The notes beneath the pieces are model-generated. The model was not told the DNA's origin and did no database searches. It worked only from the letters and a program-made list of their open reading frames with translations. Below are positions 1 through 12,210 of a DNA stretch of 64,000 nt, piece by piece. The stretch comes from Ilex aquifolium (lineage: Eukaryota; Streptophyta; Magnoliopsida; Aquifoliales; Aquifoliaceae). The stretch covers positions 20,508,551-20,572,550 of the forward strand of contig OX637391.1 in NCBI GenBank assembly GCA_951799425.1, given 5' to 3'. A program made the translations under genes and the position numbers. The stretch's first letter is position 1, and each line of letters opens with the position of its first letter.

Positions 1-255
1 TGATCTAATGATAAAGAGCATTTTTGAGCAGGCGTTCCCAGGAGAGCCTATCCCTAGGGTGCCACCACCACCAACTGGCGCATAATATATCCCACCACTG
101 ACTCTTGAGGCTAGCACTTCTGTCCAACCTCCTATTGCAGCCCTCTCGATTATTGTGCTTGATGTTGTAGATTCTGGAGAAGATGAGGAGGATGATGACG
201 ATATGATGAGGGAGATGACGACGACGACAATGATGATGATGATGGGGAGGAGTAG
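1..255 (+). pseudogene. 3' end of env-like ORF of an Athila-like Gypsy element
   Basis: The plus strand encodes a proline-rich stretch followed by a run of aspartate and glutamate (around 170-230). Acidic tails of this kind end the env-like third ORF of Athila-type Gypsy elements. It is followed by about 330 bp of non-coding DNA, then a polypurine tract and an LTR, as expected for the 3' end of such an element. An in-frame stop near 84 and low-complexity GAT/GAC repeats show decay. The 5' part lies outside the window. Assignment rests on position and composition, not on a conserved motif. Confidence 0.4.
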
Positions 256-583
256 AAGAGAGAGTCTAGTTGTCATTCCTTGCCTTTTGTATAGCATTTT
301 TTGGGAGTCCTAGGTTAGAACAAGTTGGAGTATGGATGACAAGCCTTGTAGAAGACTCTCTAGGAAAATAGGCTGTTTTTTGTGTTCTTTGTACTCAATG
401 AAAACTTTTGTGAATGAAAAAACAAGAACTTTTGTGTTTAACTTTGCCCTGAATTCATTGGCTTAATTGCAATTTAATTTTAGGAATTTGAATTACTCTC
501 AGAAATGATTAACATGGATGGAAGTGTCATTATAGCTTTATATTTATCTTTTGAATAAGATTTTCTAGGGACTAGGAAAACTC

Positions 584-596
584 AAGTTGGGGGGTG
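584..596 (+). other. polypurine tract of plus-strand Gypsy element
   Basis: AAGTTGGGGGGTG directly precedes the LTR start TGATAAGTGC. This is the standard position of the plus-strand DNA primer of an LTR retrotransposon, and it fixes the orientation of this element as plus. The same 13-mer occurs on the minus strand at 63390-63402. Confidence 0.8.
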
Positions 597-2358
597 TGAT
601 AAGTGCAGAATATTGTATATTTAACGGCCTTATTATATTCGTTTTAACTTGTTTTTGTAATGCATTATTGAGAGTTAGCCTAAATTGGAGATTAATGAAG
701 AAATGTATTGATTGCAGGTGATTGGATTGTAAATAAAGGTGTTAATCACTTTGAAACGTGAGCGGGGACAATGGGCAAGAAATGAATTCAAGAAAAATGG
801 CTAGGGACTTTGAAATACATAGAAGTCAAAGACAACAAGGGAGGTACCGATACCCTAATCCTTAGGTACCAGTACCTGAACTTACTGGAATTGAGGTACA
901 GACACCTAAGCTTACTGGAATTTAGGTACAGGTACCTAGTACTATACCTCATATTTTTGAAAAATTTAAGAATGAAGGAGGTACTAGTACCCTCATCACT
1001 TGGTACCAGTATCTGAGTTGACTTCCATTAAGGTATCGGTACCTCATCACTTGGTACCAGTACCCAAAGCCCAGAAATCCCAAATTATTTTCTCCACGAC
1101 TCCATGTGCTACAAGGGCCCACTTCTTTATATCTAATCAATGTTTTGACCATTTGAACACTTCACCACGGCCTCATAACCTCTGCATTTAGCCTATTTAT
1201 ATGAAAGAGTGGAAGGGGCAATGATGAGATGATATGAGAGAGAGTGGTTAGGAAAGGAAGGGTGGCATGCTTTAGACTGACTTTGGATGCTTTTTTGATA
1301 ACCTCTTCCCAAAGCAACCTATCTCAACACACTTAATAGGAGGTAGAGGGGGATGAACGAATTTTTACACTTGAATTTTGAGATAATTTTGAGCTTTTAG
1401 AGGGAGAAGCTCCAAGGAGGAAGAAGGTAGTTCTAGAGAGAGAAAGCTAGGGTTTTTGTTTTTCCTACACCATTTTCATTATTGTAAGCTTCAATCTACA
1501 TATAATCTTTCTTTCTAGCACATTAATTTTGTTTATTTCAAGTTGCATTGAGTTTAGCTAGGGTTTACTAGTTCTATTGCTTGTATTTGGGTATTTTCTC
1601 TTTAAGCTTTACATTTTGTGTATGAATGCTATTTGTTTTGTAGTTTAATATTTTTCTTACATTAATACAAGTTCATGCTTGATTTCATTACCATGTTTTT
1701 CTCTTTCATGTTTGTTCTTGCCTTTATTATGAGTAGCTAAACTTTTAGTTGGCTAATCCAAGAGGGATTTCCTCTTAGGTATGTGGAATCGAATCTCTTT
1801 CATTCTTCCTTATAGTGTAAAGTGTTTGGTTTGACTAGGTTGAGTGTGGATGAATATGGTTGTAGTCTTTTGATACACCGTAGACTTTTCACGGGGTATG
1901 CTCTTATCCAAGCAACTATATTCATCTCTCGCTTCCTACGAATCAATCAAACACCTAGGCACCATTGGTTGAATGGAATGAATCAATTTGGCATACCCAT
2001 TGGAATGAACTCTATAGATTAGCCAACCCTTTTTTTACTTGCATATTTCTCAAAACACAAACCACCAAACTTCAAATCACAATATTTTCTATATTTTCCT
2101 TTCAAAAATCACTTAAAAAACACTTGACATTTCTTTCCCTGTGGAGACGACCTTGGAATACCATTCCATGTAAAACATGACACTACAAGTCTTTCTACGC
2201 TTGGGGAGAATTTTTTGCATATTCACACACTTTTTTGTTCATACACACACAATTTTCCTACATCTTGCACGAGCTTGAGTGAGAGTGACACTCACCCTTT
2301 ATTATAAGTCATACACATAATCGGGTTCATGTGGGAAGTAAGGAAAACCAATCAAGCA
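597..2358 (+). mobile_element. 3' LTR (1762 bp) of Athila-like Gypsy element
   Basis: Begins TGATAAGTGC after a polypurine tract and ends CAATCAAGCA. It aligns by eye, start and end, with the solo LTR at 51551-53475 (shared features: the start with ATATTTAA nearby, a CCCTGTGGAGACGACC-like stretch near the end, and GAGAGTGACACTC). The following ATATA (2359-2363) would be the target duplication; its partner lies left of the window. It interrupts the gag of the Copia element to its right, so it inserted later than that Copia copy. U3 carries a GGTACC palindrome array and a TATA box, listed separately. Confidence 0.85.
843..1202 (+). promoter_or_regulatory. LTR promoter: GGTACC palindrome array plus TATA box
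   Basis: GGTACC occurs at 843-848, 865-870, 931-936, 1002-1007, 1038-1043 and 1053-1058, and the 12-bp palindrome GGTACTAGTACC at 980-991. Copies are interspersed with TTACTGGAAT-type spacers. A TATTTATA box lies at 1195-1202, about 140 bp downstream of the last copy. The array-then-TATA order matches other LTRs in this window. Function as transcription factor sites is inference. Confidence 0.6.
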
Positions 2359-3685
2359 ATATACATCTTGTATATCCTCAAAAAAATCTTCATCCTCCAC
2401 GCATGTGGGGATCTACTCGTCCAATTCATCTATCTTCGTGGTAGGGATTGTTTCAACTTCACTCATGGAAGTTTCTCTAGGGGGAAAGAAGTGTAAACCT
2501 ACAAAGAGCATAAATTTATCTTCATCATCATTAGAAGAGGTGTCAACACTCGGGTTTGATTTACTTTCATTATCACACCATGTGGCCTTCATAGCTCTCA
2601 TCTTGCCTTTAGGCGAATCTCTCTTCTTTCCATTGGGATCTTCCAATGGAATATGTCGAAATCCTTGACATTCAAAGCGTTGGAAGCCTTGCCCCTTTCT
2701 CTCAACTTCTTTTCGAGAGTCTCTTCCCCCTTTCTCTCTTCCTTCCTTAGGAGTAGGTCTACTAGGATTTTCTTTCGACCTTGAGGACTCAACATTTCTA
2801 GCCTTGAAATAATTTTTGAACTTCCGTGTAATTAAAGCTAGATCCTCCTCTCCTAATCAAGGTGACCCATATTTACCTCCTTCTTGATTTTTCGAGCTCA
2901 AGGAAATGCCCTTAGCTTGCTTTAAGGATGGAAGGTTCATCTCAAAGGTCAATATATACCCAATTATGTCTTCCACCGACACCAACTCCATATTGACACT
3001 AGCTTTCAAGGATGTGACCTTATCATGAAATCTCTCGAGTAGACATCATAAGATTTTTCACTTGATGGTCATATCGTCAACCTTAGTACTTAATCCAACT
3101 GATGAATTTACAATATCATACAATTTAGCATAAAATTCACTAAATATTTCATCATCTTACATCATTAAAGTCTCGAACTGAGAGGTCTATCTTTGGAGTC
3201 TAGATATCTACACCTTGGAAGTCCCTTCATGGAAAACAACCAAGATGTCCCATGCTTCCTTTGAAGTTTCGCAATATGTGATCCTTCGGAACTCATTCGG
3301 TGTCATGGTATTTAATATCGCATTCAAGCCTTTTGAGTTCCATCCCGCCGAGTGGTTCTCAATTTTAGCCCATACCTTCAGGGATTTCACTTCAACCACC
3401 GCTTCACCACCTTTGATTTATGTGGTGATGGTGGGAAGGCTCCAACCCTCTTGAACGATCAACCACACTGTCTCATCAATGGATTTAAGAAATGCTCTCA
3501 TGCAAACTTTTCAATATGCAAAGTTTGATTCATCCAAGAGTGGTGGTCATCCAATTGAACCACCTTCCTTTTGATAGTCTATTCAATACTAACTAGTAGT
3601 AATGATAGATCTCTGGAAGAAAAAATAGGCAAGTAAGCAAAAACTACAAGCGCCTCCTTAATGTCTATGATCGCAGGGCAACCAT
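2359..3685 (-). pseudogene. Copia gag (UBN2-type) fragment, degenerate
   Basis: Reading leftward from the PBS, the minus strand encodes a recognisable Copia gag: a segment with VWLIVQEGW near 3455, then LNAILNTMTPNEFRRI and CETSKEAWDIL (3208-3399), then an acidic region rich in D/E/S (2413-2646). Several frameshifts and stops interrupt it, for example near 3050 and 2770. The frame runs on past 2413 with one stop and is cut at 2359 by the Gypsy LTR. Gag normally forms the virus-like particle shell. Protease, integrase and reverse transcriptase of this copy are not in the window. Confidence 0.8.
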
Positions 3686-3697
3686 GTTCTGATACCA
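3686..3697 (-). other. primer binding site, initiator tRNA-Met type
   Basis: Minus strand TGGTATCAGAAC, one base from the TGGTATCAGAGC complementary to the 3' end of plant initiator methionine tRNA, five bases after the LTR end. It marks the LTR at 3703-5103 as a 5' LTR and the element as minus-strand. Confidence 0.85.
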
Positions 3698-3702
3698 ATT
3701 TT

Positions 3703-5103
3703 TGTTCTGGAAGGGGGAACCCGATGTGGACCTTCCCTCAGGATTATACACATAGAGCTCAAGATACTATACCTAGTGGGCGTGAATAGGTTTTGCAATT
3801 TTAGCCAAGTCGATTATTAATTAAAACCTAAACCACCATAATTACCTTGTCTCACAAATAATTAGTAAATAATGTGAGAACCCTTTTAGTCACCAAAATC
3901 CAAATTAATCATGATGATTGATTTTAATTAATATATAATTAATTCACTAGCAATCAATCTCACAGTGATCCAAAAACCCAGACCCAATTGCATAACTATA
4001 TCCACAAACAAATACTGCACATGTGTTCAAATAATCAAAAGTGTGTACAATAAACAACAAAGAACACAAGTGATTTGTTGATGTGAGAACCCTCATCGAG
4101 AAAAACCACGGGGAACCTTCTTAGTTCACCAAAGCCTAATCCACTATGCGCTAAGTCAAAATATAAGTACTCAAATCTTATACCTCAACCAATACCATGT
4201 TTAGATGTTATTTTTCTTGTTGTCTCTTCGTCAAAGGCCCTCCTTCAATGTCTAGTGCAGCTTCACTTAGACCCTCCCTACCACATAGTTTGTCTAGTCC
4301 TCAAGCAATCATGGGCACGCCAACGATCCCCTATGTGCACGCACCAATGGGTTTATCCAATCATCAAGATTTTCTTCTCCAAATTTTACGGTTGGGTAGA
4401 ATCTCTAGTGGTAGCATTTTGGGTCTTAGGGATCTAGGTTATTGTGAAAGCTTTCAAGGTAGAAAGATGATTTTCTCTCTAAGAAATCTCACAAAAGGCT
4501 TCACCTAGATGTGGGGAATACTCTTCCTATTTATATGTCCGGAATTAGGATAGTTTTAATCAATAAGAAAACTCAGATTCGCAAATTACCGCTCAATTGG
4601 TGGGCGGACGGTCCGTGACCTTTTTCCATTTCCTTCCTTAAGTCATAAAGAGCCCACTCTAGCAAAGACAAGCGAGCACAAATCGGTCCCTACATGTTTT
4701 TAGGTATAAAACATTGTAAAAACTTGTCCTCTTGAGCACTAAAATGTGTTTCTCAAAGAAAGGTCCGATTGTGACTCAAACTATGTTTTTAAAACTCATA
4801 AATGGTTTAAAAAATCTTTTCTTTGAAAATCACATAGGAGTCATAATCGGATTGCTACCAATTTCATTTTCATCCTAATCAACCTAAGTTAAAAATAACT
4901 AAGAGTTCATCTTAGATGTCTAGGTCATTACATTGTTCTAGCGTGAAGGTACATATAGAGATTAAATAATATTACTTTGACGGTTGATCTCCTCCCTTCA
5001 ATGACGCTTTCGAATCTTGAACTTGATAGCATCATGACCATGGAATATGTTGAGATTTACAATGGACCCCACGAAATTAGCCAATTACAAATATGATCTA
5101 ACA
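3703..5103 (-). mobile_element. 5' LTR (1401 bp) of minus-strand Copia element
   Basis: On the minus strand it runs TGTTAGATC...CCAGAACA, with short inverted ends TGTT/AACA, followed by the PBS. It aligns with the LTR at 38309-39851 over most of its length: both share the GGATTATACAC-like, GTGAGAACC-like and GAGATTTACAATGGAC-type blocks. The two belong to the same or closely related families. The flank at 5104-5108 is GAGTG; the matching duplication is not in view. Confidence 0.85.
4528..4616 (-). promoter_or_regulatory. Copia LTR promoter: CGGAC-GTCCG palindrome and TATA box
   Basis: TATAAATA on the minus strand at 4535-4528. The interrupted palindrome CGGACGGTCCG (4605-4615) lies about 70 bp upstream of it in the minus direction. 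The related LTR at 38309 has a different palindrome at the same place. Confidence 0.5.
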
Positions 5104-6418
5104 GAGTGAATATGGATTCGGCTAGTCAAAGTGGATAGCTAGTTTAAATACATGTTTACTATTCCTTCCCGATTAGCTTTAATACATTTTCACTAAGTGA
5201 TTGCTTCAAGTCGTAAGACACCATCACCTATGCATAGTTCTACCATTTAACCATTTGTTCCTATACACTATTTTGCAAATGGATGGGAATGGTAAAGTAT
5301 TTTTAAAATTAAAAAAAAAAGTATTTTTGGGTGGGTTTATTTTTGAAAAACTCTTTATGGATTTTGAGAGAAATTAAAAAGTTGTGAAATAAGAATGACA
5401 TGAAAGACTACTAATTTATGTTAGTGACTTTTGCCTAACGACACCAATGCAAATGGTTATATCCTTTTATAAAGTCATAAAGTCACTTTTGATATCTTTT
5501 CGACTAAAAAACACTATTTCAAATAAGTGTACATTTTCAAAAAGTCGTCATTGATATCTTTTGAATCGAAAGGCCCCATTCAAATTTTTGCACTTTTTTT
5601 TTTTTGAAAAACTATTAGTGAGTCTATAAACAAATAATATCTTACACTCCAAAAATATATCATTGAACAATTCTGCACTTCCTACTATAATTGCTATCTC
5701 ATTATTCTCTCCATTCTCCGAAATTCACATACATATATTCTTTTTTATTCAATTTAGTATTTTAATTTTCTGGAGAGTTAGAATACTAGAAGTTGACTAT
5801 TTGATTTTCTTAAAGTATTTAGTTATTGTCTTGTAAGTGCAATACGCAAACAAGTTTAAGAAGCTTCATTTTATCTTGAGAACATATTTGTAGAATTTTC
5901 AGTGCACACCTTTCTAAACAACTGAGAGGAAAAATATTATTTTTAGTAAAACGTTCTCGTATATGACTTGAACCAATTTTTAGTGTTGCAGTGCAGTCCT
6001 TACAATTAAGTTTTTCAATGGGGTGATGACCCTGTATTTTCTCAACATTTTGAACATAACTTGATCTAAATAGGGGAAATTGTGAGGTACACGAAATTAG
6101 AGTTATTGATCGAAAAGTGCACAACACTTAATGTTAGGTCATTAAGTCCTTATTTTTAGAATTTAATTGTGCCCAAGTACACTATTTGACTTTTTATGAT
6201 TTTTCTTTGACATATTTGTCCTCCTTAAATCATGCATATTTCTTTTGGCAGGTAAGTTGATTTTTGATTTTGTTTTATCGTATTAAAGATTTTCTAATAT
6301 AATGGAAGAATTATATTATCACTAAATTTTCATCTAACGCTGATCGTCTATATCTTAGTCATTTTGAATTTTAAATTTTTTTATCATTATCAATGTCATT
6401 AAACATATCTCTTTTGCC

Positions 6419-6464
<46 letters not shown>

Positions 6465-6646
6465 TGAAACCTAGTTTCTATTACTCGTACACTATATTGA
6501 TACACTTTAAAATTGTGTAATTCTTAAACCCTAATTTTTATTACACGTACACTATTTTGATACACTATATTGATACACTTTAATTTCATCAACTCTTTAA
6601 ACTGTATCAATACATTGTATCAAAACAATATAAGAGTAATATATTA

Positions 6647-6697
<51 letters not shown>

Positions 6698-7368
6698 ACC
6701 AAAATTCTTTAATTTTAGTACTTTCTAAGATAAGATAATTAAAATTCCTTAATTTTAGTTGCCAAATTTTAAAAGTTTCCAAAAACTTTGAAACATATCC
6801 CTAAAAAAATGAAGATGATTTATTATGGGTTTTAATTTTCCTAAATTTTAGGTTTTGTTTTATTATAACCTAAATTTTAGGTTATATATATATATAAGAT
6901 GAAGAGGCGTGAGAGACAAGCACACCGGATAATGTAGAGATAATTAAATGTGCGGGGTTAGTTTCTAAAATCATTTTTAATGAACTTATTTACAATAAAA
7001 TGGTATTCAAATCCTTCTATGTCTTATGCGAACTTTTTTTACAAAAATATTTTTTTCTTGTGTACTTTTTGATAATTAAGTCTAATTTCGTATACCAACT
7101 TCCAAATGACCTATCTAAATAATACAAATTCATTAAAACCCACAAAATTAAAAGGATATGGATGACCCACTACATAAAGCTTATATATGGGTATTTAGGT
7201 AAAATACCCTCATATAGATAACTATTCCTAACTCTATAATAGGAGGCCTATGGTGGTGGGGTAAAGGAAGAGAGCCAATAAGAAGAAATTATCAAGAAAG
7301 GCTCCCCGAATCCATCTAAAATCCATCTAACACAAACAACGGTGAGAAGATCCACCAAAACCATCATA
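5104..7368. other. AT-rich non-coding DNA with two TA microsatellites
   Basis: No gene found. Contains pure TA tracts at about 6419-6461 and 6654-6694 and short related blocks around 6480-6600 (GATACACTTTAA-like). A minus-strand open frame at 5819-6127 has no recognisable motif and is not called. Confidence 0.6.
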
Positions 7369-7812
7369 AAATCGAAAAATGAGAACAACGTCAATCAGAC
7401 CCTTGTATTCAACAAATTTACCAAAGTCATCAAATCAATAAATGAGAATCACGTCAATCTGACCCTTGTCTTTAACAATTCCACCAAATCTATTATGAAA
7501 TCAAAGACCAAGAATTATGTCGATCCAGCCCTCGTCCTTACCAAATCCACCAGAGTCAATACCAAATCGAAAATTGAGAATCACGCCTATCCGACCATCC
7601 TCTTCACTAAATCCCCACAACATCACCAAATCAAAAATTGAGAATCACGCTAATCCGATTTTCATCTTCAACAAATTCATCAAAATATCACTAAATTGAA
7701 GATTGAGAATCACGTTGATCCAGCCATTACCTTCATCAAATCTATCAAAATCGCCATCAAATCAAAGATCGAGAAATACATCGATCAAGTTCTCCTCTTT
7801 ATCAAATAATTG
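7369..7812 (+). repeat. degenerate tandem repeat, 63-66 bp units (about 7 copies)
   Basis: Units start near 7369, 7432, 7498, 7564, 7628, 7693 and 7759, each opening with AAATC(G/A)AA and containing GAGAATCACG and an AACAAATCCACC-like block. In one frame each unit encodes about 22 residues of the form KSKxENHVNPTLVFNKSTK. The frame is open for about four units (7342-7641), then broken. It may be a diverged minisatellite or the remnant of a repeat protein gene. I do not recognise a family. Confidence 0.7.
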
Positions 7813-7928
7813 AAAATCAGAGGACAGCGCACACGAGAAATACGACCAAAAGAGTCAATTGAAGTCAGCCAAATCAAACAATTTATAATTTAATATTATT
7901 TTTGTGTAATTTTACAGACAAAATTTAT

Positions 7929-8098
7929 AGTAATGCTACATGAACTTAAAAATTAGACTTAAAAAGTAGACTTGATAATCACAACTATTGAATATGTAGT
8001 AGGTCCCAATAAATGCTGGGAATCATAGTGAAATCAATAATTGTAATTATCAAGTCTACTTTTTAAATTTAATTTTTAAGTTCATGTAACATTGCTCC
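7929..8098. mobile_element. MITE, 170 bp, long TIRs, 9-bp target duplication (MULE-like)
   Basis: Two arms of about 60 bp are inverted copies: the left includes CTACATGAACTTAAAAATTA and AGTAGACTTGATAAT, the right their reverse complements. AAAATTTAT flanks both ends (7920-7928 and 8099-8107). Long TIRs plus a 9-bp duplication fit the Mutator superfamily; an 8-bp reading would suggest hAT. No coding capacity. Confidence 0.8.
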
Positions 8099-8107
8099 AA
8101 AATTTAT

Positions 8108-9731
8108 CGTTAGACAATAATTTACCCTGTATACTTAACTCCTCAGGCCATAGGATGCTCCTGACTTTGCAGGTGAAAATTTTTCAGCACCTTCATCCAT
8201 TTGGCCTTTAGGGCAAAATGATCAGTGATTAATTTGACAGTTTGGTACTCTACTCTGTTAGTCAGTGTTTCGTGTCATGCTTTAAACCACAAACAACGTA
8301 CTTCCAGCTGATTGGGAGCAGTTATGGGTCCGATTAACGGTACCAGAAAATAAATTTAAAAAGTTTAATATTTCTTATTAAACTTTTATTTAATAGTTGG
8401 TCACCAAATTTGCATGGATGAGAGACCTTCTCATAAATAGTACGTTCCACTTGAATTATTGTAGATGTACTTTTCATCCAACAACATTTTGACACTGGTA
8501 ATTCTTTTAATTTTACCATTTGACATAAATTTAGTATTTTTATAATCAATTACTATAAATGAATCAATCGAAAATCAACATTCTGGATCAACTTGGATAG
8601 GGTACCCACAATATTTTTCCTGCTATCCCACAAATAAACAGGTTTCTCCTTCATGTCCTTCAAGTTGTCATCGTCCAACCATTTCTAACTCTTGTTCTGT
8701 TTATTCATTTCAAATAAACATAACTTTGGAGGGACATACAAGTGGGGGGGGTTCTTTTCTTCAAATATTCCTCTGCAGAAGATGGCCAAGCTTGCCACCA
8801 CTCCCCCTCCACTCCACCCAATCAGTCCTATCTTGTTTTTGGTGCTAAAAATATCACTTTATTTCAATGGGACAAAAAAACAGAAAGAAAAACAAGAGGG
8901 CAATGCATAAAAAAATAAAATAAAAAGTAAAAGACCCAATGACATGATATTGATATTTAGAGAACATTTTAAATTAAAATAAATTAAAATAAAATTAAAA
9001 ATACCATTATATCAACGTCACACCATTTCTAAGAATTTTAAAAATTACTCATTATGCCCATAATTATAAAACAAACGCAAGTAAAACTCCTACCAAACAC
9101 CCCATGAGAATACCAAACCATTATCCAAACACTCCCATTTATGATAAAATCTAGATCTTTTCGTTGCACTATAATGTGAGGCTCAAGCCACTCAACACAC
9201 ATTTGTGTGACCATGACATTGCGAGAAAAGACATGGAAAAAAAGAAAAACAAAACAAAACAAAAAAGCTATAGAAATTCAGGAAAAAAAAAGTCTGCAAG
9301 AAGAGGGTTTAAAAGCCTTAATCATTTGCCTTTATAATTCAAATCTTTTCGTTAAGTGCCTAATTAGTGATGATCTTCTCTAGTGTAGTGACCTAGATTT
9401 GCATTAAGGATTGTGCTTCGGTTTTAGAATCTCTCTCACTCTCTCCCTCTCTCTTTGTGTGATCATGTCATCGCTTAGGTAAGAATTTGAGGGTCCACTG
9501 CTGTCACGTTTATGCCTAACCAATCACAGTGTCATCTCGAGCCACGCATGCGCTAGTGATATAAAGCCACAGCTAAGCTAAAGGAGAGGGCCTGGCTGGT
9601 AGACATAGAAAGGACACAATACCACCAAATCGGACAACAAAAGTGACTTACATCTCCAAATCCAGAGGCCACCGTACTCTTTGTTTTTTTGTCTGGTTTG
9701 GGATCCCAACCTTATTTTACACAGACAATAT
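8108..9731. other. intergenic DNA, no gene recognised
   Basis: AT-rich with poly-A stretches (around 8875-9000 and 9240-9290) and CT-rich DNA at 9430-9465. Small open frames on both strands have no motif. No repeat structure was seen that I can name. Confidence 0.5.
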
Positions 9732-10052
9732 TAAGGGTAAATTATATTCGAACCGTCTAAAATTTGTCACTTAATCACATAAAAACTAATACCGCTCTCC
9801 CTTAAAGTTTAATTTCATATAACCGTTAAAACCCGTTTGATAAGCAGTTAAGTCTTAATAACACCATCATATTTTTACCCTAAAATTCCCAAAATACCCG
9901 TATAAGACCCACTACCATATATATTTTTCTTTATTTCGCCAAACACCCTCCCCAAACATAATACCCAATTCTTGCCTTCACCACTTCAGCAACCAATGCC
10001 ACTACAAGAACCAATAACAAGCATCAAACCACCGTTCACCCACCCATGAAAT

Positions 10053-11198
10053 TGTTGTTTTTGGTATTATAAATATAGTAAAATTATTTATTAAAATTTC
10101 TGTTTTGTATTATGTAATTAGAATAAGCAGTAATAGTGATGAACAAAACAGTTAAAAGTACGAAACAGTCACAAGTACAAATAAAACAGCTACACAATAA
10201 TTTCGTAATTTAAATAATGAATAAACTGACTTGTTTGCATAACATGAACTGTTATTAAACTTTAAGTAGATCAAGACTCATGTTTGATACTATGTCCTTA
10301 AGACAGATTTCGCCCCCACACACGGTACTTATGGAAATCAAAGCGTCTGCCTTCTAAGATACAATAATCTTCACGCAAATAGAAGTAGCACTCCAATCTA
10401 CTCGCCCAGCAAACCAGAACTGTGTTTTGTACTCTCCAAATGTAGACTGCAAGACTGCCTTAAATGCTGAAATTTAGTGGATGGAAAATGATTTTGTGAT
10501 TAGGTTATTTATAGAAAGAATTGTGACTGATCCGGATAGTCACCATGTGAATAAATGCAACCCATCAAACACCATTGATTAACTGTTCATCTATGAACAA
10601 ACACTATTCAAAATTCGGACTAGAGGGAAGGAAAAATCCGAACCAGTGCAAATTGAAATCCAACGGCTATCGAAATTAAATTTCAGGTTAGAAATTTATG
10701 CTCAATTCGTTAAATAAATTTTCTCCAAAAAGATAGGTTTAGTCTAAACCACACCCACACCTATGCCTGAGTCGGGTCGAGTCGGGTCATGGCGAGGCGA
10801 CGCAAGCAAGCAGCGGGCGTGTGTAGTTGAACTGAAGGTATGTAGGCGCTCGCTCCTCTAATAAAATTGTGGTACCCCTTGGAGCCCAATCCTATAGAGC
10901 AAACTTTGCTTATATATACTCATGTAGAACTTCTTCCTCAACTAATGTGAGATTTGTGTCAAATTCCACATTGTAAAACCTCTATTTTTACATTCCAAAA
11001 GAATCACTTTTGAGCCTATATTATCATTCATTTCTTACTAAATTTGAGCAAGTGAATATACTACGTTATTTTTCTTACATAGTAGAACACGAACCCACGA
11101 AAATTTATTTGAAACAATAAACGGGTCCCACTTTAATTTAGACTCAAAGTCGACCAAAAATTCAGTTTTTACATTTAAAAAACTGTTTTGGTCGAACA
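10053..11198 (-). mobile_element. 3' LTR (1146 bp) of Copia element
   Basis: On the minus strand it starts TGTTCGACC after the PPT and ends CAACAACA. It is longer than its partner: it keeps about 190 bp near 11000-11190 and a 31-bp block at 10300-10330 that the 5' LTR lacks. That block contains the 15-mer complementary to the PBS. Confidence 0.85.
10506..10543 (-). promoter_or_regulatory. LTR promoter: ATCCGGAT-centred palindrome beside TATA box
   Basis: TATAAATA (minus) at 10513-10506. A 21-bp near-palindrome, GTGACT...AGTCAC around ATCCGGAT, lies at 10523-10543, ten bases upstream in the minus direction. The other LTR has the same arrangement at 14844-14882, with the centre changed to ATCCAGAC. 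Confidence 0.55.
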
Positions 11199-11210
11199 AT
11201 CCCCCACATA
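11199..11210 (-). other. polypurine tract of Copia element
   Basis: Minus strand TTATGTGGGGGAT immediately precedes the LTR start TGTTCGACC. The position is as expected for plus-strand primer formation. Confidence 0.65.
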
Positions 11211-11749
11211 AATGAAAATTTGGCTATTAGTATGCAAATTATAATGCTGACACACCTAGTACATCTTTGGACCATCGAGATAAGTAGTTTTTTGCCTTGA
11301 ATATTCCCTATTGAAAGCCCATCGAACTTACCGGCTAAATAGTGAATGTGATGTCTTGAACTATTCAGCTGTTTGATAAATCAGATCGATTAGACTTTAC
11401 ACAGACTATTTTCTAACACAATTGGTTCTCATGATTGTGTTCATTTTTACCCTGAACAACTCTTAGTTTTCATGAGTGCTTTAGATAATTCACTCTTTAT
11501 AAATTCTCATAGAAGCGATTTCTTCATACTCATATAGGTGACTCCTATTAGGAATATCCTGCAATATCTCACTTGAATTTTTGAGGTATAAAAGTCATTA
11601 AAAATATAGCTTACCTTAATATACTCTATAGGTAGTACTAGTTTACCATAGGAATATGTAGGAGAGATTATGTTCTTAGTGCTTCTTTTGAATCAAGCAT
11701 AATTCGGTTGTCCCTTTGAACCTAGATCTTGGGATCTCCAGTCAACTAG

Positions 11750-12210
11750 GTTGGGTTGCTATTAAGGTGATTCTTAAGTCATAGGTTTTAGCCTCATTCC
11801 CCTCGATGTGCAATTTACTTGCTCTCTCGTCAAACCTTTGATAATCGGATCTGCTAGATTTTCCTTTAATTTTATATAATCAATAGAAATAATTTCATTT
11901 AAGAACAATTGTCTAACAATATTATGTTTATAACATATATGTCTAGACTTATCATTATACGTGTCACTCTATACCCTAACAATTGTAGATTGACTATCAC
12001 AATGTATATAAATTGGTGGCACAAGTTTAGGCCATATTAGAATATTCTCTAGAAATTTGTGAAGCCACTCATCTTCTTTTCCTACTTTATCTAAAATAAT
12101 AAATTCAGATTCCATCTTGGATTTGACAATACAAGTTTGCTTAGAGAATTTTCAAGATACAGTTGCACCATCAAGTGTAAAAACATAATCACTTGTAGAT
12201 TTTGCATCCT
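11750..12210 (-). pseudogene. Copia RNase H domain, C-terminal end of pol
   Basis: In shifted frames the minus strand gives CDSQSTIVRV (near 11990), SRHICYKHNIVRQLFLNEII (near 11900) and IKLKENLADPIIKGL, matching the conserved end of Copia RNase H (CDSQxAI, SRHIxxxHN, NIADPLTK). At least two stops interrupt it. It continues from the reverse transcriptase fragment at 12211-12813. Confidence 0.75.

Noticed and set aside
5819..6127. Minus-strand 102-residue open frame
   Set aside because: No recognisable motif, neighbouring DNA is decayed repeat, length is within chance.
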